Below are positions 16,221 through 24,610 of a stretch of DNA of 64,000 bases, one piece after another. The notes beneath the pieces are model-generated. The model worked only from the letters and a program-made list of their open reading frames with translations, did no database searches and was not told the origin of the DNA. Origin of the DNA: an uncultured bacterium (GTDB taxonomy: Bacteria; Cyanobacteriota; Vampirovibrionia; Gastranaerophilales; Gastranaerophilaceae); NCBI GenBank assembly GCA_949300485.1, contig CASGEL010000003.1, positions 1 to 64,000 of the forward strand, given 5' to 3'. The translations under genes and the position numbers were made by a program. Numbering within the stretch: the first letter of the stretch is position 1; every line of letters begins with the position of its first letter.

Positions 16221-16251
16221 AAAAAAGCCTGTACTTATTCAAGTACAAGCT
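16221..16251 (-). terminator. Intrinsic terminator directly upstream of anmK
   Basis: On the minus strand AGCTTGTACTT and AAGTACAGGCT pair around a GAAT-type loop (one mismatch) and run into TTTTTT. The anmK ATG lies about 14 bases beyond the T run. Confidence 0.75.
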
Positions 16252-16560
16252 AAGTTAAAAGTTTACAACTATCCTTTACTAACTCTCTTCTAAAAGTCTT
16301 TTACTTTTCTCCCAAAAATAAACTAGATATACATAACTTTCAGATGTAAACTATAAAAATATCCCTAATCCACAGTTAATAATACTGTACCTCAATAATC
16401 TCTTTTCCCTTTTGGACTTCTTCGCCATCACCTCTATTTCTTTCGTCCAACTTATTTATTTTTCCGATTATCTTTTTTGATAATCAACCCTTCCACATTT
16501 CTGGTAGCCGGTGATTTTTAATTCGGCTTTCTTTTATGTTATTTAATTTATCCCTAAATT
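16221..16560 (-). ncRNA. Candidate structured leader or small RNA ahead of anmK
   Basis: The 597-bp gap 16208-16804 has no credible gene. Read on the minus strand, about 340 nt are purine-rich and can form local helices: AGCCG/CGGCT (around 16535-16505), GATTATC/GATAATC with loop AAAAAA (around 16484-16465), TTGGAC/GTCCAA enclosing GAGGTGATGGCGAAGAA, and ACAGT/ACTGT. TTAGGGATA occurs near both ends. It closes with the terminator at 16221-16251 immediately before anmK. I could not match it to a known riboswitch, 6S RNA, SRP RNA or tmRNA. Confidence 0.4.
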
Positions 16561-16606
16561 CAGATGATTACAAGTAAAAAAATATTATTATTTTTTTACA
16601 TTTGAC

Positions 16607-16736
16607 CATGCCCCTTGAAAGCGTAAGTAAAAATTCGTGTTATTAAATCTTAATGAAGAAAATTTAATGAAATCATGTAAAAATTTTATGTATTTTTATT
16701 TGACATTATAAAATTACAAAAATGTCATGGGGCATG
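16607..16736. repeat. Inverted repeats upstream of the WYL regulator pair
   Basis: CATGCCCC (16607-16614) and GGGGCATG (16729-16736) are exact inverted copies 114 bp apart. Inside, TGACATT (16701-16707) pairs with AATGTCA (16721-16727). GC-rich octamers stand out in this AT-rich gap and may be an operator for the regulators encoded at 16805. Confidence 0.45.
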
Positions 16737-16804
16737 CAGCGTTAAAAATTAGCAAATCATAAAAATTTATGATAGACTTATTTTGAATAAATAAGAGAAG
16801 ATAG

Positions 16805-17746
16805 ATGAAAGAATTTCTAAAAACAAATACCGTTACATATAATCTTATGTCTTTTACCGGATTTAAATCTATCTTGCTATTCTCACTATTGACAACAGGA
16901 CCAAAGTCATATAATGAACTGCAAGAAAGTTTCAAAAACCATGAATACCTGCATGAAGAAATTTCAAAAGATACTTTAAGAATTTATTTAAATTCATTAA
17001 AAGAAATAGGATGCCAAATAGATAAAATCAGAGAAAATGGTGTAACAAAATATACAATAACCTCGCATCCTTTTGTTTTAAAAATCAATGATAAACAAGC
17101 CAAAAGTATTATAAAAATATATAAAGCAATTTCAAAGTCCATTGATGTTTCAGACCTTATGGCATTACAAAAATTCTTTGATAATATTTCCCAATACGTC
17201 GAAAATGAAAAGTTAAAAGAAAAACTACAAAATATCTCACCACTAAATAATATTGATCAGCAACTTGTTGAAGATCTTATGAATTTTACCCAGAATAATA
17301 CCGAAATTACAATACACTATAATTCAAAAGTATCCGGGAACAAAAATATTACTATCCTTGCAGATAAAATAGAAATAAATAACGGTAAATTATATTTATA
17401 CGGTTTTAATTCAGAGTATCAAAATTATTCAAGTTTTCTTGTATCAAAAATAAATAAAATTGTCAGCATAAATCTGAAAGATAAAACCCTAGAAATACCC
17501 AATATTACAGTAGGATATGAATATACAAAAGATTATAATGAAAAATTGGAACTTCTTGATTGCGAAAAAATTATCAAAGAAGATAAAAATAAGGCAATAA
17601 TAGAATTGACTTCAAAAAACAAATTTGAAATAATCCAAAGAATTATGTTCCAAGCAAACAAATGCAAAGTTTTATATCCTGACAACATTAGAAAAGAAGT
17701 TATAGCTAATCTGAAAAAGATGAAAGAAGGATATTTTGAAAGATAA
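16805..17746 (+). CDS. WYL-domain transcriptional regulator (first of a pair)
   Basis: A 313-residue protein. Residues ~10-95 form a winged helix (SYNELQESFKN, then ISKDTLRIYLNSLKEIGCQI as the recognition part). Residues ~155-245 look like a divergent WYL domain (ITIHYNSK, LADKIEINNGKLYLYGFN, SKINKIVSINL). The C-terminal ~60 residues resemble the WCX extension. AGAGAAG precedes the ATG. It overlaps the next gene by 11 bp; that gene encodes a second protein of the same layout. Assignment rests on fold-like patterns, not on a strong signature. Ligand and targets are unknown. Confidence 0.65.
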   Translation: MKEFLKTNTVTYNLMSFTGFKSILLFSLLTTGPKSYNELQESFKNHEYLHEEISKDTLRIYLNSLKEIGCQIDKIRENGVTKYTITSHPFVLKINDKQAKSIIKIYKAISKSIDVSDLMALQKFFDNISQYVENEKLKEKLQNISPLNNIDQQLVEDLMNFTQNNTEITIHYNSKVSGNKNITILADKIEINNGKLYLYGFNSEYQNYSSFLVSKINKIVSINLKDKTLEIPNITVGYEYTKDYNEKLELLDCEKIIKEDKNKAIIELTSKNKFEIIQRIMFQANKCKVLYPDNIRKEVIANLKKMKEGYFER

Positions 17747-18671
17747 TAAAAAATTAAATGAAGGCTGCCTAAAAATTTTTCAACTTCTTGAACTGCTATA
17801 TGAAGATAAAGCAGATTACAACCGCGTAATCGCCATTTTTAAAGATGAATTGGCAGATCAAACAACCAATAATATCCAAGTCATCCTAAATAAAAACATG
17901 AATGCTTTAAAAGTTTTTGGGATAAAAGTTGTTAAAATAAATAATAAATATAAATTACAAAGTAGCTTATATTCAATGCCTTTTACATTAAATGATCTAA
18001 AAGCTATAAGCATTTTGGCAAATTGTATTAAAGATTTTCCTGATGAAGAAATTGATAAAAATATTTTGAGTTTTATAAATAATATACAATTTAGAATGAG
18101 TAATAGCGATAGAAACATTCTAAATAATCTATCCCAAAACAGTAATTATGATTTTTCATTTTTTTATTCCAATATAAAAGAACAAGTTGAACAATGCAGA
18201 AAAATTTGCAAAGAAGGATTTATAATAAATGTTTATTATCTTAACAAGGGAAAAGAAACCTTCTGCAAATGCACTCCCCAAGACGTTTTATACGATACAA
18301 AAAATGCATATTTGAAAGTATATGATACAATATCCAGACAAAATATTGAAATTCCTATAAATAATATTTTGTCAATCGCAAAACTTCCACAAATAGCAAA
18401 AAAAGTAGAAATGACAACAACAGTTGTTTATAAATTAAAAAACCGACTTGCAAAAACCTACCATTTAAAAGAAGGGGAAACTTCAGAGGGCTTGAATGCT
18501 AACGGCGAATTAATTGTTATAAATAAAGGAGAACCGTTTGACAAACTAATACAAAGACTAATGAGATATACATTCAATTGTGAAATTCTTTCTCCTAAAA
18601 ATCTAAGAGAAGAAATGATAAAACTTATAAATGAAACACTGAGCCAATACGAAGAAAAAAATAATAAATAA
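17736..18671 (+). CDS. WYL-domain transcriptional regulator (second of a pair)
   Basis: A 311-residue paralogue of the preceding protein, probably translationally coupled because the frames overlap by 11 bp. It starts with TTG (ribosome binding site GAAGGA seven bases upstream). The order is the same: N-terminal helix-turn-helix (FQLLELLYEDKADYNRVIAI), a middle WYL-like domain (FIINVYYLNKGKETF, CTPQDVLYDTKNAYLKVYD, INNILSIAKL), and a WCX-like end (PFDKLIQRLMRYTFNCEILS). Tandem WYL regulators often act as heterodimers. Its C-terminal end stops 2 bp from the convergent der gene. Confidence 0.65.
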   Translation: MKDNKKLNEGCLKIFQLLELLYEDKADYNRVIAIFKDELADQTTNNIQVILNKNMNALKVFGIKVVKINNKYKLQSSLYSMPFTLNDLKAISILANCIKDFPDEEIDKNILSFINNIQFRMSNSDRNILNNLSQNSNYDFSFFYSNIKEQVEQCRKICKEGFIINVYYLNKGKETFCKCTPQDVLYDTKNAYLKVYDTISRQNIEIPINNILSIAKLPQIAKKVEMTTTVVYKLKNRLAKTYHLKEGETSEGLNANGELIVINKGEPFDKLIQRLMRYTFNCEILSPKNLREEMIKLINETLSQYEEKNNK

Positions 18672-18673
18672 AA

Positions 18674-20002
18674 TTATTTTTTATCTTGACGTTCTCTAAC
18701 AGAAATTCTAATAGGAGTTCCAAAAAAGCCAAAAGCTTCTCTTAATTTATTTTCCAAATATCTCTTGTAACTATCCTTTAATAATTCTTCGTTATTTACA
18801 AAAAGAACAAATGTAGGCGGTTGTGTTTTAGCCTGAGTGACATAATATATTTTTAATCTTTTCCCTTTAAAACTAGTAGGAGGATTCAAGGCATACGCCT
18901 CAGATATAACCTTATTTAACAGTCCGGTTGAAACACGTTTTATACACTGTTCATAGACTTCTATACTCTTATCAAAAATTTGTCCTAAACGTTGTTTTGT
19001 CACAGCACTTATAAAAATCTTCGGAGCAAAACTCAAAAAAGGAATATCAGAAGATAACTCTTTTTCAAATTTATTTATTGTCGTTGAATTCTTCCCTTCT
19101 ATCAAATCCCATTTATTAACTGCTACAATTAACCCTTTACCAGCTTCGGTAACAATAGACGAAATTCTCTTATCCTGATCAGAGATTCCCTCTTTTGCAT
19201 CAATAACCAATACTGCAATATCACAATCTCTTATTGAGCGAATAGCCCTATCTACAGCAAACTTTTCGACTCCATAATCGACTTTTGATTTTTTTCTTAT
19301 TCCTGCAGTATCAACAATTATAAATTCTTTATCATTATATGTAATATAGCTGTCAATACTGTCACGAGTAGTTCCTGAAACATCCGAAACAATCACTCTT
19401 TGAGTATTCAATAGGGCGTTGACAATTGAAGATTTACCTGCATTTGGACGTCCGACAATTGCAATTCTTATATGATTATCTTTTTCCTCTTCGTCAGTAA
19501 TTTCAAAATCTTTTGTCACTATATCCAACAGATCACCAACTCCACCTGACCCATGAAGTGCAGAAATGCCTATTGGATCTCCAAGAGCCAAAGCATAAAA
19601 ATCGCTTGTCATCATTAAAGATTCTTTATTATCACATTTATTAACAGCAACAAAAATCGGCTTGCCTGATTGACGAAGAATATTGGCAATGTCATAATCA
19701 ACAGGATTTATACCCTCTTGTCCGTCAACAAGAAATATGATTTTATCGGCTTCCTCACAAGCTAATTTTGCCTGATCAAAAATAGAAACCATAATATCAT
19801 CCTCATCGCCAGGAATAATCCCACCGGTATCAATTATTGTAAAACCTTTATTTTGCCATTCTACATCAAAATAAATTCTGTCTCTTGTTACTCCTGGTAA
19901 ATCATCAACTATAGAATGTCTTGCACCCATAAGACGATTTACAAATGTAGACTTTCCTACATTTGGTCTTCCAACTATTGCGACTATTGGTTTTCTTTTC
20001 AT
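18674..20002 (-). CDS. der: Ribosome-assembly GTPase Der (EngA)
   Basis: Der is the only bacterial GTPase with two G domains and is needed for 50S maturation. In this 442-residue protein G domain 1 has GRPNVGKST (11-19), DTGGI and NKCD, and G domain 2 has GRPNAGKSS, DTAGIRKK and NKWD. The C-terminal KH-like domain (ALNPPTSFKGKRLKIYYVTQ, then PPTFVLFVNN) is complete. Length is normal for the family. The ribosome binding site is weak. It is the first of a run of minus-strand genes with TPR proteins upstream. Confidence 0.97.
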   Translation of the reverse strand: MKRKPIVAIVGRPNVGKSTFVNRLMGARHSIVDDLPGVTRDRIYFDVEWQNKGFTIIDTGGIIPGDEDDIMVSIFDQAKLACEEADKIIFLVDGQEGINPVDYDIANILRQSGKPIFVAVNKCDNKESLMMTSDFYALALGDPIGISALHGSGGVGDLLDIVTKDFEITDEEEKDNHIRIAIVGRPNAGKSSIVNALLNTQRVIVSDVSGTTRDSIDSYITYNDKEFIIVDTAGIRKKSKVDYGVEKFAVDRAIRSIRDCDIAVLVIDAKEGISDQDKRISSIVTEAGKGLIVAVNKWDLIEGKNSTTINKFEKELSSDIPFLSFAPKIFISAVTKQRLGQIFDKSIEVYEQCIKRVSTGLLNKVISEAYALNPPTSFKGKRLKIYYVTQAKTQPPTFVLFVNNEELLKDSYKRYLENKLREAFGFFGTPIRISVRERQDKK

Positions 20003-20047
20003 AAAATTATACTATCATGAAAATTAAATATTAGGAAAAAATAAAAC

Positions 20048-20641
20048 TTACAAATTAACTTTGGCTGCTAATTTTTTTGCAGGATTATATTCAGGTAAAA
20101 TTGCAAGACAAGATGCAAGATACTTTTTACACATTTCAATATTTTTATCAATGTAATAAATATATGCCAAAAGGTAATGAAGTTCAGGATCCTGATAGAA
20201 CTTATCTTTAGCCCGTCTTAAGAAAAACATTGCAGCAGACATCAGATTATTTGCCCAAAAAACTCGTCCAAGAAATTTGTAAGTTTCAGGGTTATAATAT
20301 GCCATAAAATCTGCAAATTTTATAACCCGTTCAACATACGCACCCTTACAATACAATATAAGAATACTTAAATCAATTTCCAAAAAATTTCTGACTTCAA
20401 AATATGTAGGAAAATACTTTATATCACCTCTAAGCATCTGGATCAAAACCAAAGCCCATCTGGCTCTTATATCAATATCCTGTACTTTTTTGAAAAATTC
20501 TTCGGCTTTATCAAGTTTATCCAAAATTATACAACAATAACCGGCTTCAAGATAATAATGATTCTTTTCAAAATAAGATCTGCATCCTTTTATCCTGCCT
20601 GATAAAAAGTCTTGTTTTACTTTTTCATACTCAGATGTCAT
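20048..20641 (-). CDS. TPR-like hypothetical protein
   Basis: A 197-residue, mostly helical protein with TPR-type pairs of helices: YLEAGYCCIILDKLDKAEEF (28-47) followed by FKKVQ, then YKFLGRVFWANNLMSAAMFF and LHYLLAYIYYIDKNIEMCKK near the end. No signal peptide. It probably mediates protein contacts. The gene lies between the larger secreted TPR protein (22 bp upstream) and der, with no terminator between, so all three may be co-transcribed. Function unknown. Confidence 0.65.
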   Translation of the reverse strand: MTSEYEKVKQDFLSGRIKGCRSYFEKNHYYLEAGYCCIILDKLDKAEEFFKKVQDIDIRARWALVLIQMLRGDIKYFPTYFEVRNFLEIDLSILILYCKGAYVERVIKFADFMAYYNPETYKFLGRVFWANNLMSAAMFFLRRAKDKFYQDPELHYLLAYIYYIDKNIEMCKKYLASCLAILPEYNPAKKLAAKVNL

Positions 20642-20663
20642 TTAGGACTTACCGATTTTTACT

Positions 20664-21893
20664 TTATAAATTGAGATCACCCATCATTGACTTCATCATC
20701 ATTGCTTGAATAACTTCAGGTGGTAAATTTTGATTTTTATTTTCTGAATCTGACATATATGGTAACAAACTCATTAAATCACTACTATCCTGAGATTTAT
20801 CATTCCCAAGCAAAAGATTCAATTCATCAATTTCTTGTTTACTTTTTATATACTGAGGATCATTAGCTATATCACTCCAAGTTTGTGAAGAATTATTATA
20901 AGCTAATTTATCAACTCCGAGATCGGATTTTTGGTTATCAAATTTTTGAATATACTTCAAATCTCTTGTATCTTTCTCTTGAGAAGGCTCGCCTGTATTA
21001 ATAGTATCTCTGATTTTTCTTAATTGAAGTTGTTTATACTGTTTATTCAAATCAGGAGACAAGCCATTTCCATATGGTGCATTAATGAACTTATCCAATT
21101 CTTCATCCTGTTGACCAAACGGAAGCACAATTTTATCCTTATCTTTATCATCCTTAGATCTTGAAGATGATGGACCTTCTTCTTCTTCAACCTGTGGAGA
21201 TAATTTCTCTCTAAGTTTTGCAAGATTTTTATTAATCAAGGTTTCAGGATCAACAGGGGTCAAATCAGCAGTGACGACATCAGCATAAGGATATACTAAT
21301 TCTGGTTCATTAACATTAGGATAACATTTTTCATCGACATTACCCATAATACAATTACGTCCATTCGTAGCATATTTTACAATCATAGGATTGTCATTCA
21401 GTTCAATAACTTTTTCATATGCTCTTATAGCATTATCCTTATCATTAACTTTAGTATAAGCCATTGCAAGATAATAATAACCTAATGTATCAGTAGGATA
21501 CATTCTTACATAAGAAATACATTCTTGCATACAGCCAGCGAAATCACTCTTACGATATTTTGCAATAATACTTTCTAAAGTAGGATTTTCATAGAAAGAT
21601 GGTCCCTCCATCCAAGCAGGAGGAGTTGAATTATCGGCATAAACATTTCTTGAAGAATCTCTCAAAGTTTCATTACGTCCTTTTTCCTGTTCTTCACCTT
21701 CTGCCATAGAACCATCATCAGAAACAGTAGGTACACTCTTAGGTACAGAACTCATTGAAGAAGATCCTTCGCCAGGATGTGTATCTGCATACAGATCATA
21801 ACTTTTCAATGGATTTGTAAACCCATATGCTACCGAAGATACGGTATTTAGTACCATAACTGCTGCCAACAATAAACCTATGCGTTTCTTCAT
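20664..21893 (-). CDS. Secreted TPR-repeat protein
   Basis: A 409-residue protein with a clear signal peptide (MKKRIGLLLAAVMVLNTVSSVAYG, given here as MKKRIGLLLAAVMVLN plus the hydrophobic remainder, cleavage near residue 24). Then a low-complexity Ser/Glu stretch (45-95), TPR units at ~108-185 (FAGCMQECISYVRMYPTDTL; GYYYLAMAYTKVNDKDNAIR) and a long hydrophilic tail with DDKDKDK and MMMKSMMGDLNL at the end. GAGGA lies upstream. It presumably acts in the periplasm, perhaps as a scaffold. Function unknown. Confidence 0.7.
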   Translation of the reverse strand: MKKRIGLLLAAVMVLNTVSSVAYGFTNPLKSYDLYADTHPGEGSSSMSSVPKSVPTVSDDGSMAEGEEQEKGRNETLRDSSRNVYADNSTPPAWMEGPSFYENPTLESIIAKYRKSDFAGCMQECISYVRMYPTDTLGYYYLAMAYTKVNDKDNAIRAYEKVIELNDNPMIVKYATNGRNCIMGNVDEKCYPNVNEPELVYPYADVVTADLTPVDPETLINKNLAKLREKLSPQVEEEEGPSSSRSKDDKDKDKIVLPFGQQDEELDKFINAPYGNGLSPDLNKQYKQLQLRKIRDTINTGEPSQEKDTRDLKYIQKFDNQKSDLGVDKLAYNNSSQTWSDIANDPQYIKSKQEIDELNLLLGNDKSQDSSDLMSLLPYMSDSENKNQNLPPEVIQAMMMKSMMGDLNL

Positions 21894-21995
21894 TCTTCTA
21901 TCCTCTTTAGATTCCTTTTAATAAAAATATCTTCTTTGTCAAAGATATTATATGATATTATAAATTTATCGTCATAATACAAACGGATGATATTC

Positions 21996-22556
21996 TTATT
22001 TTTTTATTGCAAATTTACATCCACAATAATTCTGTCTATACAAATTTAACGATTTTGAAATATTATTTGTTTTTAAAAAACCATCATGTTTCCTAAAATT
22101 TGTTGACAGGTATTTTAAATCAAATTTTTCAGCAATTTTTTCACCTATCAACGTCAATTTTTCATAATTTTTATGCGGACTGATTACCATAGAAGTTGTA
22201 AAGGTTCCAATACCTAAATTTTTAGCAACTTCAGCAGCTGAATACAATCTCAACTCGAAACACTTATCACATCTTAATCCTTTTTCCGGTTCATCTTCAT
22301 ATCCTTTGACGAAATCATAATATCTATCAGGTTCATAAATTCCTTCAATCAATTCACAATCAAAATGTTTACATAAGATTTTCTCAGCATTAAGACGTTT
22401 TTCATACTCTTCATAAGGAAAAATATTTGGATTATAAAAATAAACGCAAACGGAATATCCCATATCCTTTAAATAAGATATGGGATAAGCCGAACATATA
22501 CCACAACAAGCGTGCAGTAAAATTTTAGAAAATTTTATGTTTTGGTTTTCCGCCAT
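21996..22556 (-). CDS. queH: Epoxyqueuosine reductase QueH
   Basis: QueH carries out the last step of queuosine synthesis in tRNA, replacing the cobalamin-dependent QueG in many anaerobes. In the 186-residue protein the conserved cysteines are all visible: HACCGICSAYP (15-25), RCDKCFELR and NYCGCKFAIKK, which hold a 4Fe-4S cluster and a second metal site. VISPHKNYEKL is also family-typical. The start lies 32 bp inside the upstream VKOR-DsbA gene, so the two are transcribed together, an unusual partnership. Confidence 0.92.
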   Translation of the reverse strand: MAENQNIKFSKILLHACCGICSAYPISYLKDMGYSVCVYFYNPNIFPYEEYEKRLNAEKILCKHFDCELIEGIYEPDRYYDFVKGYEDEPEKGLRCDKCFELRLYSAAEVAKNLGIGTFTTSMVISPHKNYEKLTLIGEKIAEKFDLKYLSTNFRKHDGFLKTNNISKSLNLYRQNYCGCKFAIKK

Positions 22557-23751
22557 GTTTAATAATCCATTCCTTCAATTTTGGATAACCTTTGACACCC
22601 ATTTCAAAATCATCACCCATTTTCATTGATGGTGTACCGAATTGACCTTTTTCAACCGCAAACTTAATATCTTTTTGCAACATTTTATCAACTTCTTTGC
22701 CATGAGCATCCTTTTTCAATTTATCCATATCAAGAGCGTAATCTGCATCTTTTAATACTTGGAGAACCTCATCCTCAGTTGCAGGTTTCTTCTCAAAAAA
22801 CAAATTATTTACTTCCCAGAATTTACCTTGCATACGAGCAGCCTCTGCATATTTTGCCATAGTGCATGAGCCATGGTGGAATTCTTGTTGTAAATAGGTA
22901 TTACAAGCAGTATCCAATGGCATACTATGCGGTTCTATCCTTAAATTTTCAAATTCCTTTACTACAGCATTAAGCATATTGTTACACGCATGACACATCG
23001 GACACATATAATCTGAATAAATTTCTAATACAACAGCATCTTTATCTTCTGAACCTAATATATTACCAGTTGTACCATATTCTGTAGCTTTAGCATTAAC
23101 AAAAGTTCCATATTCTCTTTGGAACTTCAACGCAGGCGAAAATTTTGCACTTGTATATGTCCAGCTCAAAAAAGAACAAGCACAAATCATAACTACAATA
23201 AATGCAATTCTGTAAGGAACAGGTTTCAATGCCTCAACAAAATCCAACCAGCTCTGTTTTATAGCACCGATAAAATTTCCTTTTATTCCTATAACAGCAA
23301 CAATACCTATACATAAATCAATAAAATAAGTAACTGCACACATAACACACAGCTTGTGTATTCCAAATAAACTTACACATAACAGTATCATTGAAATAAT
23401 AAATGAAATTAACCCTAAAGATGCAATATAATGAAATTTATTCTTAAATACTTCCAAGAATTTTAAAAATGGAATCTGTTTTAACTTATCAACACATAAT
23501 AACATTGTGATAAATGAATATAAAAATAAACCCCAATATGCCAAAGGAACTCCGAAAAATTGAGATTCTGTAGTTCTTGCAACTCCATCACAATCTATAA
23601 AATCACTTATTGAACAAAAACTTGGCAACGCATATTGATTAAAGTTAGCTTCATGATATATATATGCCAAATCAATTGTTACTAACAAGCCAATAGCCAA
23701 AAATATGCCTATCAAAATCGTTTTCTTAAACTGAAGTTTATTGTCTTCCAT
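22525..23751 (-). CDS. VKOR-DsbA fusion, disulfide bond formation
   Basis: A 408-residue membrane protein in which a vitamin K epoxide reductase-type oxidase (residues ~10-155, four to five spans) is fused to a periplasmic thioredoxin-fold DsbA/DsbG-like oxidant. The loop cysteines Cys46 and Cys54 (FCSISDFIDCDG) and the quinone-side CVMC (135-138) are present. After a further span at ~181-196, the thioredoxin part has CPMC (250-253) and the cis-proline context GTPSMKMGD. Such fusions are best known in cyanobacteria and plants. They oxidise exported proteins at quinone expense. GGAGAGA sets the start. Confidence 0.9.
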   Translation of the reverse strand: MEDNKLQFKKTILIGIFLAIGLLVTIDLAYIYHEANFNQYALPSFCSISDFIDCDGVARTTESQFFGVPLAYWGLFLYSFITMLLCVDKLKQIPFLKFLEVFKNKFHYIASLGLISFIISMILLCVSLFGIHKLCVMCAVTYFIDLCIGIVAVIGIKGNFIGAIKQSWLDFVEALKPVPYRIAFIVVMICACSFLSWTYTSAKFSPALKFQREYGTFVNAKATEYGTTGNILGSEDKDAVVLEIYSDYMCPMCHACNNMLNAVVKEFENLRIEPHSMPLDTACNTYLQQEFHHGSCTMAKYAEAARMQGKFWEVNNLFFEKKPATEDEVLQVLKDADYALDMDKLKKDAHGKEVDKMLQKDIKFAVEKGQFGTPSMKMGDDFEMGVKGYPKLKEWIIKHGGKPKHKIF

Positions 23752-23833
23752 AATAATTTCTCTCCATTTCTTCTTCTAAAATAATCTTACCTTTTTACAT
23801 GAAATTAATCAACTAACTTAATAACTATAAAGC

Positions 23834-23862
23834 TTGAAGAAAAAAAGTATTAATGATAGAAT
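23834..23862 (+). promoter_or_regulatory. Promoter of the MshEN-like gene and asparaginase
   Basis: TTGAAG (23834-23839) and TAGAAT (23857-23862) with 17-bp spacing, 26 bp before a TTG start codon. Confidence 0.55.
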
Positions 23863-23887
23863 ATAAAAACATTTAAGGGGTAAAAAT

Positions 23888-24610
23888 TTGAAACGAAATT
23901 TCTTGACACAATTTTTGAATAAAATCTCCGGATTCCCAGGATGGATAAAAGAAATTATCTATATTAAACTTTCCGAAGATGTTGATAAAGATAACAAACT
24001 TGCTTATACATTTGCTACATACAAGCCCATATTAACATACAAAGGCAGATGTGAATTAGACTTTAAAAAGTCAGGGTTTGACACAAATATTTATAATATC
24101 TTAGAAGCAAGCGACAATGACTGCAGTATTTCTGAAATGATACTAAACACTTACTTATCAATGGAAGAAATTGCAGGTTATTTTTTATTTTGTGTTGATG
24201 AAGGATATTTCGAACTTCCTGATAATTCCCAAATTTTAAATATTGCAGGTTTTCTTGCTGGTAAATATAGAACTGGAGAATTTTTTGTAAAAGATGGTAT
24301 AATTTCCGAAAACGAATTAGATACTGCGATTAAAACCCAAGAAAATGATAATCAACATAAAAAATTCGGTCAATATCTGATTGATCTTGGGCTAATTTCT
24401 CAAAAACAATTAGATACAGTTTTACATATCAAAGAAGAAGCAAAGAAAAGATTTATCCTTGACCATAATGAAGTCCCCAAAATCAATCAAGAATATTCTA
24501 AAGAAATTGACAGTTATAAAAAACAAATTGAAGACTTAAAAGAAGAGAATACAAAATTAAAAACAAGACTTGAACAGTTACTCACAATGGTAAAAAAAGA
24601 TGATGAATAA
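23888..24610 (+). CDS. Hypothetical protein with GspE/PilB N-domain-like repeats and coiled coil
   Basis: A 240-residue protein starting at TTG, with AAGGGG seven bases upstream. Residues ~123-185 contain two repeats of the type found at the N-terminus of type II secretion/pilus ATPases: TGEFFVKDGIISENELDTAI and FGQYLIDLGLISQKQLDTVL. The C-terminal ~45 residues (SYKKQIEDLKEENTKLKTRL) are coiled coil. There is no ATPase part. The N-terminal ~110 residues are unrecognised. It could link a pilus/secretion machine to another partner, but this is speculation. It overlaps the asparaginase start by 11 bp. Confidence 0.55.
   Translation: MKRNFLTQFLNKISGFPGWIKEIIYIKLSEDVDKDNKLAYTFATYKPILTYKGRCELDFKKSGFDTNIYNILEASDNDCSISEMILNTYLSMEEIAGYFLFCVDEGYFELPDNSQILNIAGFLAGKYRTGEFFVKDGIISENELDTAIKTQENDNQHKKFGQYLIDLGLISQKQLDTVLHIKEEAKKRFILDHNEVPKINQEYSKEIDSYKKQIEDLKEENTKLKTRLEQLLTMVKKDDE

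Noticed and set aside
16221-16560. Known riboswitch, 6S RNA, SRP RNA or tmRNA in the anmK leader
   Set aside because: I compared the conserved cores I know (cobalamin, TPP, SAM, c-di-GMP, c-di-AMP, glmS, M-box, T-box, SRP, tmRNA) and found no match, so no class is assigned.
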